NCBI RefSeq assembly: GCF_003789055.1
Contig: NZ_ML119082.1
Location: 372,001-436,000 of the forward strand
Length of the DNA stretch: 64,000 nt
Origin: Histidinibacterium lentulum
GTDB lineage: Bacteria; Pseudomonadota; Alphaproteobacteria; Rhodobacterales; Rhodobacteraceae
Reading direction: 5' to 3'
Below the pieces are notes generated by a model. That model was given only the letters and a program-made list of their open reading frames with translations. It was not told where the DNA came from and ran no database searches. This document shows positions 16,669 to 25,109 of this stretch, piece by piece (the stretch's first letter is position 1; each line of letters starts with the position of its first letter). The translations under genes were made by a program, and so were the position numbers.

Positions 16669-17784
16669 GTGGCGCGGTTCCGCGTCACCTACCGCATCCT
16701 TGCCGCCACCCCCGAAGAGGCGCGGGAGCGGGCCGAGGGCATCGCGCTCGAACAGACGGTGGAGGTGCCTTGGGACGTGGTGCCCGAGGGGCCGATCCGC
16801 GACCGCATCGTGGGACAGGTGGAGAGCCTGGAGCCCGCGGGCGGGGCCTTCGAGGCGGTCATCTCCTACGATCCCGACAGCGCGGGGCACGAGATCCTTC
16901 AGCTCGTCAACGTGATCTTCGGCAATTCGTCCATGCAGGCGGGAATCCGGGTCATGGGCTTCGCCCCCGGCGCAGAGATCGCCCGCCGCTTTGCCGGCCC
17001 GCGCTTCGGCATCGCGGGGCTGCGGGCGCTGACCGGGCGCGCCACCGGCGGCCTCATCGCGCCGGTGATCAAGCCGCAGGGGTCCTCGCCCGCCGCCCTC
17101 GCGCGGATCGCCGCGCTGTGCGTCGAGGGCGGGGCGGACATCATCAAGGAGGACCACGGCCTCGCCGATCAGCCGATGGCGCCCTTCGAGGCGCGGGTGC
17201 GCGCCGTGGCGGAGGCGGTGGCGGAGGCCAATGCCCGGACCGGCGGGCGTGCGGTCTACATCGCCAACGTCACCGGCGCGGGCGGCGATCCGGTGGCGCA
17301 GGCGCACCGGGCGAAGGAGCTTGGCGCCACGGGCGTCCTGCTGATGCCGGGGCTCATGGGCTTCGGGCCGGTCCATGCGCTGTCGCGGGACGAGGGCTTC
17401 GGCCTGCCGATCATGACGCATCCGTCCTTCACGGGCGCCTTCGTGCTGTCGCCCGAGTTCGGGATCGCGCACGGGGTCATGTACGGCGTGCTACAGCGGC
17501 TCGCGGGGTCGGACATCTCGGTCTTTCCGAACGTCGGCGGAAGGTTCGGGTTCTCGGCGGCGGAGTGCCTCGAGATCGCGGCGGCCTGCCGGGGCGAGGG
17601 CCCCGGGCGTCCGATGCTCCCCTCGCCGGGCGGCGGCATGAGCGTCGAGCGCGCGGCCGACATGGCAACGATGTACGGGCAGGACGTGGTCTATCTCCTG
17701 GGCGGGAGCCTTCTGCGCGCCGGGGAGAGGATCGGCGAGGCCGTCCGGGCGATGCGCGGCAGCCTCGAGGCGGCGGGGGGCTGA
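16669..17784 (+). CDS. RuBisCO-like protein (form IV-type), not a carboxylase
   Basis: A 371-residue protein aligned by motif to the RuBisCO large subunit. The loop holding catalytic K175 is kept (APVIKPQGSS, K135), but K177 is replaced by Q. The carbamate lysine motif KDDE reads KEDH (K160, E161, D162, H163), so the second metal ligand glutamate is a histidine. The loop-6 lysine region reads FPNVGGRFGFS with no lysine. Phosphate-binding glycines are kept (PSPGGGMS and LLGGSLL). Thus it should bind a phosphorylated, enolisable sugar but cannot act as RuBisCO. Known RLP reactions are MTRu-1-P 1,3-isomerase, DK-MTP-1-P enolase and 3-oxo-isoapionate-4-P decarboxylase/hydrolase. The GTG at 16669 is chosen because it follows the previous stop by 1 nt and gives the normal N-terminus (ARFRVTYRI). 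Confidence 0.85.
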   Translation: MARFRVTYRILAATPEEARERAEGIALEQTVEVPWDVVPEGPIRDRIVGQVESLEPAGGAFEAVISYDPDSAGHEILQLVNVIFGNSSMQAGIRVMGFAPGAEIARRFAGPRFGIAGLRALTGRATGGLIAPVIKPQGSSPAALARIAALCVEGGADIIKEDHGLADQPMAPFEARVRAVAEAVAEANARTGGRAVYIANVTGAGGDPVAQAHRAKELGATGVLLMPGLMGFGPVHALSRDEGFGLPIMTHPSFTGAFVLSPEFGIAHGVMYGVLQRLAGSDISVFPNVGGRFGFSAAECLEIAAACRGEGPGRPMLPSPGGGMSVERAADMATMYGQDVVYLLGGSLLRAGERIGEAVRAMRGSLEAAGG

Positions 17785-18083
17785 GGCCGGGGGGCGCCGA
17801 CGCGCGTCGTCTGTCCACGTCGGGCTGGAGCGGATAGGCGCGCCATCGGCGGGCCGTGGTGCGGCGATCCCCGGGTTGATCTGCGCGCTTTATGGTGACG
17901 TGACATGGCTCCGAATGAGCGAAGCGCTGGCGTCACCCAATCGCCGGGCGGTCCGGGCGGCCCGTCGATGGCGCGGCGGCCTGCGGCCTTGATTCCGCGC
18001 CGGGGCGGAGAATGACGGTTGGATTTGGCGTGATATTGGCCGGAACGCACTTCGGCTTGCAGCCCCCCTCCTAGGAGAACCCC
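17785..18083. other. Intergenic gap between convergent RLP and mutarotase genes
   Basis: About 300 bases between two convergent operons. A 7-bp inverted repeat, GGTGACG and CGTCACC, could form a long-loop stem around 17892-17938. The 19-mer GGCCCGTCGATGGCGCGGC at 17959-17977 occurs again at 61408-61426. No gene with a ribosome site is apparent. Confidence 0.45.
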
Positions 18084-18539
18084 CTATTCGTCCTCCGGGA
18101 ACACCACGCCCATCCGCAGGATGAAGCAGCCGTAGGGCCGGTCCTCGGAACAGGCCACCACGGCGAAGCAGCGTTTCGCATGGGCGTAGAACTCCTGCCG
18201 CTCGAGGCTCTTGAGCCCGGTCCCCTCGGGGGCCACGCGGCGCAGGACGTCGAAGGTCTCGGCATGGGCCTCGTTCACGAGGTCGGGCTGGCCGTCCACC
18301 TCCATCCGCAGCGCGCCGTAGTCGGTGAAATTGTCGATGGGCATGAGCCGCGTGATCAGCGCCACGGCCTCGGGAGCCGAAAAGCCCGGCAGGCGGATCA
18401 CCTCGGGCATCACGCACTCGGCAGCGGTGGAGGCGGCGGGAAAGTTGCGGTCGGCGATCACGATCTCGTCGCCGTGTCCGAGCCGGATCAGGCAATCCAT
18501 CAGCTCGGGCGTGATGCTGGGGTCGATGGTCTTGAGCAT
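18084..18539 (-). CDS. FucU/RbsD-family sugar mutarotase
   Basis: A 151-residue cytoplasmic protein with the FucU/RbsD pattern: MLKTIDPSITPELMDCLIRLGHGDEIVIADRNFPA near the start (GHGDxIxIxDxNFP, catalytic His) and YGCFILRMGVVFPED at the end. The family interconverts anomers of ribose, fucose and related sugars after uptake. The CAT at 18537-18539 is chosen because CGGAGG precedes it. It is the last gene of the divergent ABC operon (ATPase, permease, binding protein, mutarotase), which says that the imported compound is a free aldose with a relevant anomeric centre. The downstream kinase MtnK phosphorylates C1 and is therefore expected to need a defined anomer. Confidence 0.9.
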   Translation of the reverse strand: MLKTIDPSITPELMDCLIRLGHGDEIVIADRNFPAASTAAECVMPEVIRLPGFSAPEAVALITRLMPIDNFTDYGALRMEVDGQPDLVNEAHAETFDVLRRVAPEGTGLKSLERQEFYAHAKRCFAVVACSEDRPYGCFILRMGVVFPEDE

Positions 18540-18592
18540 GATAGCCTCCGGGAAAGCGGGGCCGCACCCGGCGGCACGGCCCCATACACGCC

Positions 18593-19642
18593 TCAGCGCG
18601 GCGGCAGCGGCATCCACTCGGTCATGGCGACATCGGCATGGGCGAACTGCGGCATGTTGGCCGAGAGATCCTCCATGTTCGAGATGTCCGCTTCGTTCAG
18701 GAAGTCCTGGGTGATCAGCGTGGGCGGCACGATGACCTGGTTGCCCGGGTCCTCTCCGGCCAGCATCATGGCGAGCGCCCGGACCGAGACCTCGCCCACC
18801 ACGGCGGGGTTCGTGGCCACGGTGGCCTTCCACGCAGAATCAGGCTCGCGCATGGCGGCGATGTCGGCGGTGGAGACGTCCGCCGAGTAGATCGAGATGT
18901 CCTGGCTCAGTCCGGCCTCGTCCACGGCGATCTTCACGCCCTTTGCGAACTCGTTGTAGGGCGCGAAGAAGACGCTGATCGTGGGGTTCGCCTGCAGCAC
19001 GGACCGCGCCTGGTTGGCGTTGGAGTTGGCGATGGGGTTGTCGAGCGTGCCCATCTGCGCGACCTCGGTGATGCCCGGGTTCGCGGCCTTGATGTCCTCC
19101 CAGGCCGCGTGGCGGCGGTCGAGCGGCGCGATGCCGGGGACGTAGACATAGCCCGCGTCCCAGGTGTCGCCGTTGTCGACGATGGCCTGCTCGAGGGCGA
19201 GCTGGCCCAGCAGGTAGTCCGACTGCTCGATCTGCGGGATCGCGTCGTTCTCGACGTTCACGTCGAAGGCCACGACCTCGATGCCGGCGTCCACGGCCCG
19301 CTGGGCCGCCTCGCGCATCGACTCGGTGAGGCCGTGCTGGATGATGATGCCGTCCACGCCCAGCGCGATGGCCTGGTCGACCATGTCGGCCTGAAGGGCG
19401 GCGTCCTGGCGGCTGTCGAAGACGCGCAGGTCGACGCCCAGCGCCTCGGCCTGGGCCTCGACGCCCGCGAGATAGGCCTGGAAGAAGTCGCCGGTGGAGA
19501 GATAGCGCACGAGCGCGATCTGCACCTCGGAGGGGTTGTCGAAGGGCGCGGGCATGTCCTGCGCCGCGGCGGTGAGCGCGGTGGTCCCGGCGAGCGCGAG
19601 GCCGCCGAGAAGGCCGAGGGTGGTTCTGCGGTTGGGTGTCAT
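18593..19642 (-). CDS. Sugar ABC transporter substrate-binding protein (RbsB-like)
   Basis: A 349-residue periplasmic protein with an export signal (MTPNRRTTLGLLGGLALAG, a twin-arginine-like start, cleavage near AAAQD). The mature part has the RbsB/periplasmic-binding-protein fold pattern: two similar lobes, QADMVDQAIALGVDGIIIQHG in the first and RSVLQANPTISVFFAPYNEFAKG in the second. The start ATG follows AAGGGAGGAG. It would capture a pentose-type sugar. The neighbouring mutarotase, MtnK and MtnA suggest 5-methylthioribose or 5-deoxyribose, but ligand specificity cannot be read from sequence alone. Confidence 0.9.
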   Translation of the reverse strand: MTPNRRTTLGLLGGLALAGTTALTAAAQDMPAPFDNPSEVQIALVRYLSTGDFFQAYLAGVEAQAEALGVDLRVFDSRQDAALQADMVDQAIALGVDGIIIQHGLTESMREAAQRAVDAGIEVVAFDVNVENDAIPQIEQSDYLLGQLALEQAIVDNGDTWDAGYVYVPGIAPLDRRHAAWEDIKAANPGITEVAQMGTLDNPIANSNANQARSVLQANPTISVFFAPYNEFAKGVKIAVDEAGLSQDISIYSADVSTADIAAMREPDSAWKATVATNPAVVGEVSVRALAMMLAGEDPGNQVIVPPTLITQDFLNEADISNMEDLSANMPQFAHADVAMTEWMPLPPR

Positions 19643-19685
19643 GGGTGGTCTCCTCCCTTGGTCGGCGCGGTGTGCGCCGGATGCG

Positions 19686-20747
19686 TCAGGTCTCGCCCCG
19701 GGACCGGCGGGCCGAGAGGGCAAAGGTGAAGACCAGTGCCACGACCAGAACGGCGCCCTTGACGAAATCCTGCGTGTAATAGGGGGCGTTCATCATCGTC
19801 AGGCCCTGCAGCAGGATCCCGACGAAGAGCGCCCCCATGGCGGTGCCGAACGCGTTGGGCTTGGCGGCGCCCAGAACGGCGAAGCCGATCAGGGCCGCGG
19901 CCACCGCGTCCAGAAGCAGATTGGTCCCCGAGGCGATATCGCCCCGCCCCAGCCGCGCGGCCAGAAGCATCCCGCCCACCGAGGCGAGGACGCCCGAGAT
20001 CATGTAGGCGAGGATCTTGTAGCCGTTGACGTTGGTGCCCGTCAGCGCCGCGGCGCGGGCGTTCGAGCCCACGGCATACATCAGCCGCCCGTGGCGGGTG
20101 AGTTCGAGGAAACACCAGACGATCACGCCGATGACGATGAGGAACACCACCGAGATCGGGATGAGGTTTTCCAGCACGAGGTCGAACCGGTGCCGGCCCA
20201 TAGCGAGGAAGAAGGGGGAGAAGGCCCCCTCGGCCGTCTCGCCCGAGGGCAGCGTCATGCCGACGGAGATGGAGCGCCCCTCGGTGGGGATGCGCTGGAG
20301 GCCCACGAGAAGGAACATCATGCCCAGCGTGGCCAGAAGATCCGGCACCTTGAACTTGACGATCAGGAGCCCGTTCACCACGCCGATCACAGCGCCCATC
20401 ACGAGACAGGCGACGATCGCCACGCCGGCGCTCTGCTCCATCACCACCATGACATAGGCGGCGAGCATCATCGCCGAGGTGGCGACCGACCCGATCGACA
20501 GGTCGAAGCCCCCCACCACGAGGGTACAGGTCACGCCCAGCGCGAGGATCCCGGTGATCGCGACGGACTGGAAGATGAACACCGCCGAGCGCGGCCCGGC
20601 GAAGCCCGGCGCGAAGATGGCGAAGAACAGCAGGAGCCCCACCAGCAGCGCCAGGAAGCCGTAGCGGATGGCGAGGTCGAGCAGCGTGCTGCCGCCCGGC
20701 GCGCGGGAGGGTGCCATGGGGGCCGGTTTGTCGGCTTCTGCGCTCAT
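19686..20747 (-). CDS. Sugar ABC transporter permease (RbsC-like)
   Basis: A 353-residue inner-membrane protein with about 8-10 hydrophobic segments. The RbsC/BPD_transp_2 hallmark VGGFDLSIGSVATSAMMLAAY lies near residue 90, and LIVKFKVPDLLATLGMMFLLVG follows. It has a 25-residue hydrophilic N-terminal tail. The start overlaps the ATPase stop as ATGA, and the substrate-binding protein follows after 43 nt. A single permease gene implies a homodimeric channel. Confidence 0.9.
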   Translation of the reverse strand: MSAEADKPAPMAPSRAPGGSTLLDLAIRYGFLALLVGLLLFFAIFAPGFAGPRSAVFIFQSVAITGILALGVTCTLVVGGFDLSIGSVATSAMMLAAYVMVVMEQSAGVAIVACLVMGAVIGVVNGLLIVKFKVPDLLATLGMMFLLVGLQRIPTEGRSISVGMTLPSGETAEGAFSPFFLAMGRHRFDLVLENLIPISVVFLIVIGVIVWCFLELTRHGRLMYAVGSNARAAALTGTNVNGYKILAYMISGVLASVGGMLLAARLGRGDIASGTNLLLDAVAAALIGFAVLGAAKPNAFGTAMGALFVGILLQGLTMMNAPYYTQDFVKGAVLVVALVFTFALSARRSRGET

Positions 20748-22258
20748 GCAGCGGTCTCCTGTGGGTCTGCCGGGCCGGTCACGGCGGAGAGAATGGCCGC
20801 CACGTCCACGTCCCGGTTCACGAATTCGGCGGTCACCGCGTGGTCGTGCATCACCACGATCCGGTCCGCGATCTCCAGCGCCTCGTCGAGTTCCGCGACG
20901 CAGACCAGCGTGGCGCGGCCCCGCGCGGTGCGGCGCACCTTGTCGCCGATGTCCCGGCGCGAGCGGATGTCGACGCCCTGGAACGGCTCGTCGAGCACGA
21001 GGATCCGGCACTCCTGCGACAGCCAGCGCGCCAGCATCACCTTCTGCTGGTTGCCGCCCGAGAGCGTCAGGATGCCGTCCCTCTCCGACTGGCAGACGAT
21101 GGACAGCGCCTCGATCATTTCCTTCGCGGTCTGCCTCTCGCGGCTGCGGCTGACGAAGGAGGCAGCGGAGAAGGCGCCGAGGAACGGCACCGTCATGTTC
21201 CGCGCGATGTCGAAATCGGCGATCACCGCGTTGCTGGCCCGGTCCTTGGCGGACATGAAGACGCCCGCGCGGATCGCCTCGGCCGGGCTTCCCGGCGCAT
21301 GATCCCGCCCGTCGAGCGCCATGCGCCCCGCCGCGGGCCGGTGCAGGCCGAAGAGGCTCTGGGCGAGGGCCGTCTTGCCGCTCCCCAGCAGGCCCGTGAC
21401 CGCCACGACCTCGTTCTCGTGGAGCGCGAGATCGAACGGCGCGCTGTCGGGGCGCAGCTTCAGCCCCGAGAGTGTCACCACCGCCCGCCCCGGCACCACG
21501 GGCGCGAGGTCCGTCTCGGTCAGCCCGTGGCCCAGCATGGCGTTCACCGCGCCTTCGTAATCCAGGGCGTCGCCCTCGAAGAGCCCCGCGATCTCGCCGT
21601 CGCGCATGGAGACGATGCGGTCCGCGATGCGGCGAATGTCGGACATGCGATGCGAGATGTAGAGGATCGCGACCCCTTGCGCCTTCAGCATGTCCACGAG
21701 GTCGAAGAGCCGCTGCGCCTCGGCCGCAGAGAGCGAGGACGTGGGCTCGTCGAGGATCAGCAGCGCCGGCTCGTGGGCCATGGCCCGCGCGATCGCGATG
21801 AGCTGCCGGTCGGCCACCCCGAGTTCCGAGACGGGCGTGCGGACGTCGATGCCGAGGCCCATGCGCTCCGCGATCCGGCGCGCCTCGGCGAGGAGCGCCC
21901 GGCGGCGGAGGAAGAAGCCCCAGCCGGGCTCGGCCAGCCGGTCGATCATCAGGTTGGAGGCCACGTCGAGATCCGGAATCACCCCGTCGTTGATCGACTG
22001 GTGGACCGTGACGATGCCCTTGCGGATCGCGTCGGCGGGGCTCGTCGGCTCGAACGCCGTGTCGCCCAGCATGATCCGCCCGCCGTCGCGGCGGTAGACG
22101 CCGGACAGGATCTTGACCAGCGTGGACTTTCCCGCGCCGTTCGCGCCCATGAGCGCGGTCACCCGTCCCGCCGGCAGCTCGAGGTCGAGCCCGCACAGGA
22201 CGAGGTTTTCGCCGAACGCCTTTTTCAGGCCCGTGATGCGGCAGAAACTGCGGTCCAT
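20744..22258 (-). CDS. Sugar ABC transporter ATP-binding protein (RbsA-like, two NBDs)
   Basis: A 504-residue protein with two nucleotide-binding domains. The first has Walker A GANGAGKST, an LGVADRQLIAIARAM signature and Walker B LLILDEPTSSLS. The second has GLLGSGKTALAQ, LSGGNQQKVMLARWL and ILVLDEPFQGVD. All ATPase elements look intact in both halves except the first-domain signature (no LSGG, usual for this family). An in-frame ATG 39 nt upstream exists, but the ATG at 22258 (MDRSFCRITGL) is preceded by GGGAGGAG and leaves the promoter region free. First gene of the operon, divergent from mtnK. Confidence 0.9.
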   Translation of the reverse strand: MDRSFCRITGLKKAFGENLVLCGLDLELPAGRVTALMGANGAGKSTLVKILSGVYRRDGGRIMLGDTAFEPTSPADAIRKGIVTVHQSINDGVIPDLDVASNLMIDRLAEPGWGFFLRRRALLAEARRIAERMGLGIDVRTPVSELGVADRQLIAIARAMAHEPALLILDEPTSSLSAAEAQRLFDLVDMLKAQGVAILYISHRMSDIRRIADRIVSMRDGEIAGLFEGDALDYEGAVNAMLGHGLTETDLAPVVPGRAVVTLSGLKLRPDSAPFDLALHENEVVAVTGLLGSGKTALAQSLFGLHRPAAGRMALDGRDHAPGSPAEAIRAGVFMSAKDRASNAVIADFDIARNMTVPFLGAFSAASFVSRSRERQTAKEMIEALSIVCQSERDGILTLSGGNQQKVMLARWLSQECRILVLDEPFQGVDIRSRRDIGDKVRRTARGRATLVCVAELDEALEIADRIVVMHDHAVTAEFVNRDVDVAAILSAVTGPADPQETAA

Positions 22259-22291
22259 GACTCCTCCCGCCGGGGACCAGACCAAGCGATC

Positions 22292-22340
22292 TGACAAAAG
22301 TCAACATAGATTGACAAATGCCGTTCATGCCCCCTACCCT
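22292..22340. promoter_or_regulatory. Divergent promoter with tandem operators between the ABC operon and mtnK
   Basis: TGACAAAAGTCA (22292-22303) is a palindrome with TGAC/GTCA arms. A second, partial site TGACAAATGCCG begins exactly 20 bases later (22312), that is on the same helix face. TTGACA at 22311-22316 with TACCCT at 22335-22340 (18-base spacer) is a plausible promoter for mtnK-mtnA. The complete site is identical to the minus-strand sequence at 26138-26127. Confidence 0.65.
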
Positions 22341-22396
22341 GCCGCGGCGAACGGCGGTCCACGCTCCGGACCGCCGCGGCCCCGAGGGAGGAAATC

Positions 22397-23662
22397 TTGA
22401 GCGAATACGAGCCCCTGAGCCCCGAGACCCTGCCGCACAGGCTGGGCGGCCTGCCTGCCGTTGCGGAAGCGGTGGGCGGCCCGCCGGAGGCGTGGCGGGT
22501 GGCGGAAGTGGGCGACGGCAACCTCAACCTCGTCTTCATCGTGGAGGGCTCCTCGGGCTCGGTGATCGTCAAGCAGGCGCTTCCCTACGTCCGCCTTGTC
22601 GGGGACAGCTGGCCCCTGCCGCTGAAGCGCGCCTTCTTCGAGTACAACGCCCTGATCCGGCAGGAGGCGGTGGACCCGGGCATCGTGCCCAAGGTCGCCT
22701 ATTTCGACGAGGACCAGGCCCTGATCGTGATGGAGCGGCTTTCCCCCCACATCATCCTGCGCGGGCAGACCATGGCCGGCCGCAAGGTCGAGGAGTTGGG
22801 CCGGGTCATGGGCCGGTTCTGCGCCCGCACCGCCTTTCGCTGCTCGGACCTGTCGATGGACGCAGGACAGAAGAAGGCGGATGTCGCGCTCTTCTCGGGC
22901 AATGTGGAGCTTTGCGACATCACGGAGAACCTCGTCTTTACAGATCCCTATTTCGATGCGGAGATGAACCGCCACACCGCGCCGCAGCTCGACGGCGTGG
23001 TGGACGAGTTGCGCGCCGACAAGGCGCTGAAGATCGAGGCCCAGCACATGAAGCGCGCCTTCACCGCACGGGCGGAGACCCTGTGCCACGGCGATCTGCA
23101 CGCGGGCTCGATCATGGTGACGGGCGACTCGGTCCGGATCATCGACCCGGAATTCGCCTTCTACGGTCCCATGGGCTTCGACATCGGGATGCTGATCGGC
23201 AACTACCTGATGGCCTACCATTCCATGTCGGCCCATATCCCCGATGCGGAGGAGCGGGCGGCCTACCAGGAGTGGCTTCTGGAGGTGACGCGGGAGACCT
23301 GGGTCAGCTTCACCGACGAGTTCCGCAGGCTCTGGGCGACGGAGCGGACGGGCATCCTCTACCCGGTCACGCTCTACGAGGACCAGGGTCACGCGGATGC
23401 CGCCGAGGCGGCGCGGGACGAGCTTCTGGCGGAGATCTTCGCCGACCTGCTGGGCTTTGCAGGCATCGAGATGCACCGCCGCATCCTGGGCCTTGCCCAT
23501 GTGGCCGAGTTCGACAGCATCGAGAATGAGGATCTACGCGCGCCGCTCGAGGAACGCAGCCTTCGGCTCGGGCGCGATCTCGTGCTGCGGCGGCGGCAGA
23601 TCACGGACATAGACACCGTTCTCGCCATGGCGCGGGAGAGAGAGACGGGAGAGACGGCATGA
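22397..23662 (+). CDS. mtnK: S-methyl-5-thioribose kinase (MtnK family)
   Basis: A 421-residue kinase of the aminoglycoside phosphotransferase-like fold. The nucleotide loop [14 protein letters not shown] (38-51) and the [14 protein letters not shown] segment with K59 are MtnK signatures. The catalytic loop HGDLHAGSI (D233) and metal-binding [15 protein letters not shown] (D250) are intact. MtnK phosphorylates C1 of 5-methylthioribose; relatives act on 5-deoxyribose. The start is TTG at 22397 with a strong GAGGGAGGA site upstream and no better ATG. It overlaps mtnA by ATGA. The link with a dedicated sugar importer is unusual, because methylthioribose is normally made inside the cell from methylthioadenosine. 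Confidence 0.92.
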   Translation: MSEYEPLSPETLPHRLGGLPAVAEAVGGPPEAWRVAEVGDGNLNLVFIVEGSSGSVIVKQALPYVRLVGDSWPLPLKRAFFEYNALIRQEAVDPGIVPKVAYFDEDQALIVMERLSPHIILRGQTMAGRKVEELGRVMGRFCARTAFRCSDLSMDAGQKKADVALFSGNVELCDITENLVFTDPYFDAEMNRHTAPQLDGVVDELRADKALKIEAQHMKRAFTARAETLCHGDLHAGSIMVTGDSVRIIDPEFAFYGPMGFDIGMLIGNYLMAYHSMSAHIPDAEERAAYQEWLLEVTRETWVSFTDEFRRLWATERTGILYPVTLYEDQGHADAAEAARDELLAEIFADLLGFAGIEMHRRILGLAHVAEFDSIENEDLRAPLEERSLRLGRDLVLRRRQITDIDTVLAMARERETGETA

Positions 23663-24762
23663 AGGTAGGCGACACCCATTACCGCTCGATCTGGCGGGAC
23701 GAGGGCACGGGAGCGGTCCGGATCATCGACCAGCGCTGGCTGCCGCACGATTTTCCGGTGGTGACACTGGAAGCGCTGGAGGACTTCGCCACGGCGATCC
23801 GCGAGATGTGGGTGCGCGGCGCCCCGCTGATCGGGGCGACGGCGGCCTATGGCGTGGCCTGCGAGATGGCGCGTGATCCGTCGGACGCCTCTCTTGCGAG
23901 GGCCTATGACGTGCTGCACGAGACGCGGCCCACGGCGATCAACCTTCGCTGGGCGCTGAACGAGATGCGCAGCGCGCTGGGGCGGCTCCCCGAGGATCAG
24001 CGGGCCGAGGCCGCCTTCGCCAAGGCTGCGCGGATCTGCGACGAGGATGTCGAGACGAATCGCCTGATCGGCGTCCACGGGCTCGAGATCATCAAGGAGA
24101 TCGCCGCGCGGAAAGGCCCCGGAGAGCCGGTGAACATCCTAACCCATTGCAACGCGGGCTGGCTCGCGACGGTGGACTGGGGCACGGCGACGTCGCCCAT
24201 GTATCATGCCATGGAGGCAGGCATCCCGATCCATGTCTGGGTGGACGAGACGAGGCCCCGCAACCAGGGCGCGCAGCTCACCGCCTGGGAGATGAACGGC
24301 GCGGGCATTCCGCATCACCTGATCGTCGACAACGCGGGCGGGCACCTGATGCAGCACGGGCAGGTCGACATGGTGATCGTGGGCACCGACCGGACCACGG
24401 CGTCTGGGGACGTGTGCAACAAGATCGGGACGTATCTGAAGGCGCTGGCGGCGAAGGACAACGGCGTGCCGTTCTATGTGGCGCTGCCCTCTTCCACGGT
24501 GGACTGGACGGTGTCGGACGGCGTGGCGGAGATCCCGATCGAGGAGAGGGACGGCCGCGAGGTCACGCACATCTATGGCCGGGACGAGGAGGGGCGGGCC
24601 AGGTTCGTGCAGATCTCGCCCGACGGCACGCCGGGCGACAACCCGGCCTTCGACGTGACACCCGCGCGGCTGGTCACGGGTCTCATTACCGAGCGCGGCG
24701 TGGCGGATGCCAGCCGCGAGGGTCTGCTCGCGCTGTTTCCCGAGCGGCGGGAAACGGCTTGA
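23659..24762 (+). CDS. mtnA: S-methyl-5-thioribose-1-phosphate isomerase
   Basis: A 367-residue enzyme of the eIF2B-like aldose-1-phosphate isomerase family. It has the substrate loop [15 protein letters not shown], the catalytic cysteine in [15 protein letters not shown] (C164) and the catalytic aspartate in [20 protein letters not shown] (D244), corresponding closely to C160/D240 of Bacillus MtnA. It converts the aldose-1-phosphate made by MtnK into the ketose-1-phosphate (5-methylthioribulose-1-P or 5-deoxyribulose-1-P). Translation is coupled to mtnK. No MtnB, MtnC, MtnD or MtnE gene is in the window, so a full methionine-recycling route is not encoded here. Confidence 0.93.
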   Translation: MKVGDTHYRSIWRDEGTGAVRIIDQRWLPHDFPVVTLEALEDFATAIREMWVRGAPLIGATAAYGVACEMARDPSDASLARAYDVLHETRPTAINLRWALNEMRSALGRLPEDQRAEAAFAKAARICDEDVETNRLIGVHGLEIIKEIAARKGPGEPVNILTHCNAGWLATVDWGTATSPMYHAMEAGIPIHVWVDETRPRNQGAQLTAWEMNGAGIPHHLIVDNAGGHLMQHGQVDMVIVGTDRTTASGDVCNKIGTYLKALAAKDNGVPFYVALPSSTVDWTVSDGVAEIPIEERDGREVTHIYGRDEEGRARFVQISPDGTPGDNPAFDVTPARLVTGLITERGVADASREGLLALFPERRETA

Positions 24763-24773
24763 GTCAAGTGTAG

Positions 24774-24791
24774 GCCGGGCTTCTGCCCGGC
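24774..24791. repeat. REP-like hairpin, GCCGGGC type (copy 1)
   Basis: GCCGGGC-TTCT-GCCCGGC, preceded by TAG (24771), forms a perfect 7-bp stem just after mtnA. The same stem in reverse orientation, with an 8-bp arm, occurs at 24894-24911. It may also act as the mtnA transcript terminator. Confidence 0.7.
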
Positions 24792-24803
24792 TCGCCCCGC
24801 GCC

Positions 24804-24826
24804 GTAGAGTGGGTTTCCAACCCACC
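24804..24826. repeat. REP-like hairpin, GGTGGGTT type (copy 1)
   Basis: GTAGA then GTGGGTT-TCC-AACCCAC. It is one of six copies in the window of a GTAGG-GTGGGTT-TCC-AACCCACC hairpin, all intergenic (also 25017, 37352, 37384, 37431, 61441). Confidence 0.75.
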
Positions 24827-24893
24827 TCAAGCACATCCTTCCACTCAACGGCAGCCGACCCGATCATGAGTGCGCTCCCTCTACGCGGCGGGT

Positions 24894-24911
24894 GCCGGGC
24901 TGAAGCCCGGC
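24894..24911. repeat. REP-like hairpin, GCCGGGC type (copy 2)
   Basis: GCCGGGCT-GA-AGCCCGGC followed by CTGCA; inverse orientation to the copy at 24774. Between the hairpins (24827-25016) I see no gene. Confidence 0.7.
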
Positions 24912-25016
24912 CTGCATCCTCGACAACAGGCTGCGCGTGGACATCCGCCGTGGGGCGGGTCTTCGGCCCCGCTCGCACCGACGCCCGCACGACCAGCGCG
25001 CGCCACCCCAGCCGAT

Positions 25017-25039
25017 GTAGGGTGGGTTTCCAACCCACC
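25017..25039. repeat. REP-like hairpin, GGTGGGTT type (copy 2)
   Basis: Perfect 8-bp stem GGTGGGTT-TCC-AACCCACC preceded by GTAG. It lies between convergent mtnA and the SorC regulator gene. The 347-base gap 24763-25109 contains four such hairpins and no supported gene. Confidence 0.75.
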
Positions 25040-25109
25040 CCCCGGAGGCCGAGGCGAGATTAATTATACCTTTTCAAGAACTTGCAACGCGTTTCATCGT
25101 GTAACGCTC

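Noticed and set aside
14728-17784. Assignment of the transketolase-RLP operon to D-apiose catabolism (AptA/AptB and an isoapionate-type RLP).
   Set aside because: Possible by family, but the expected 3-oxo-isoapionate kinase (DUF1537), apionate oxidoisomerase and lactonase genes are absent, and the shared operator links it to mtnKA instead. Kept only as an alternative.
16669-17784. A functional RuBisCO.
   Set aside because: K177, E204 and the loop-6 lysine equivalents are missing, there is no small subunit or phosphoribulokinase nearby, and the protein is about 100 residues short.
22397-24762. mtnK-mtnA as part of a classical methionine salvage operon.
   Set aside because: No mtnB, mtnC, mtnD, mtnE or methylthioadenosine phosphorylase gene lies in the window, while a sugar importer, mutarotase and aldolase-dehydrogenase do; a catabolic route fits better.
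24827-25109. Plus-strand open frames running from about 24870 into the regulator gene.
   Set aside because: No ribosome site; they cross REP-like hairpins and run antisense to the clear SorC gene.
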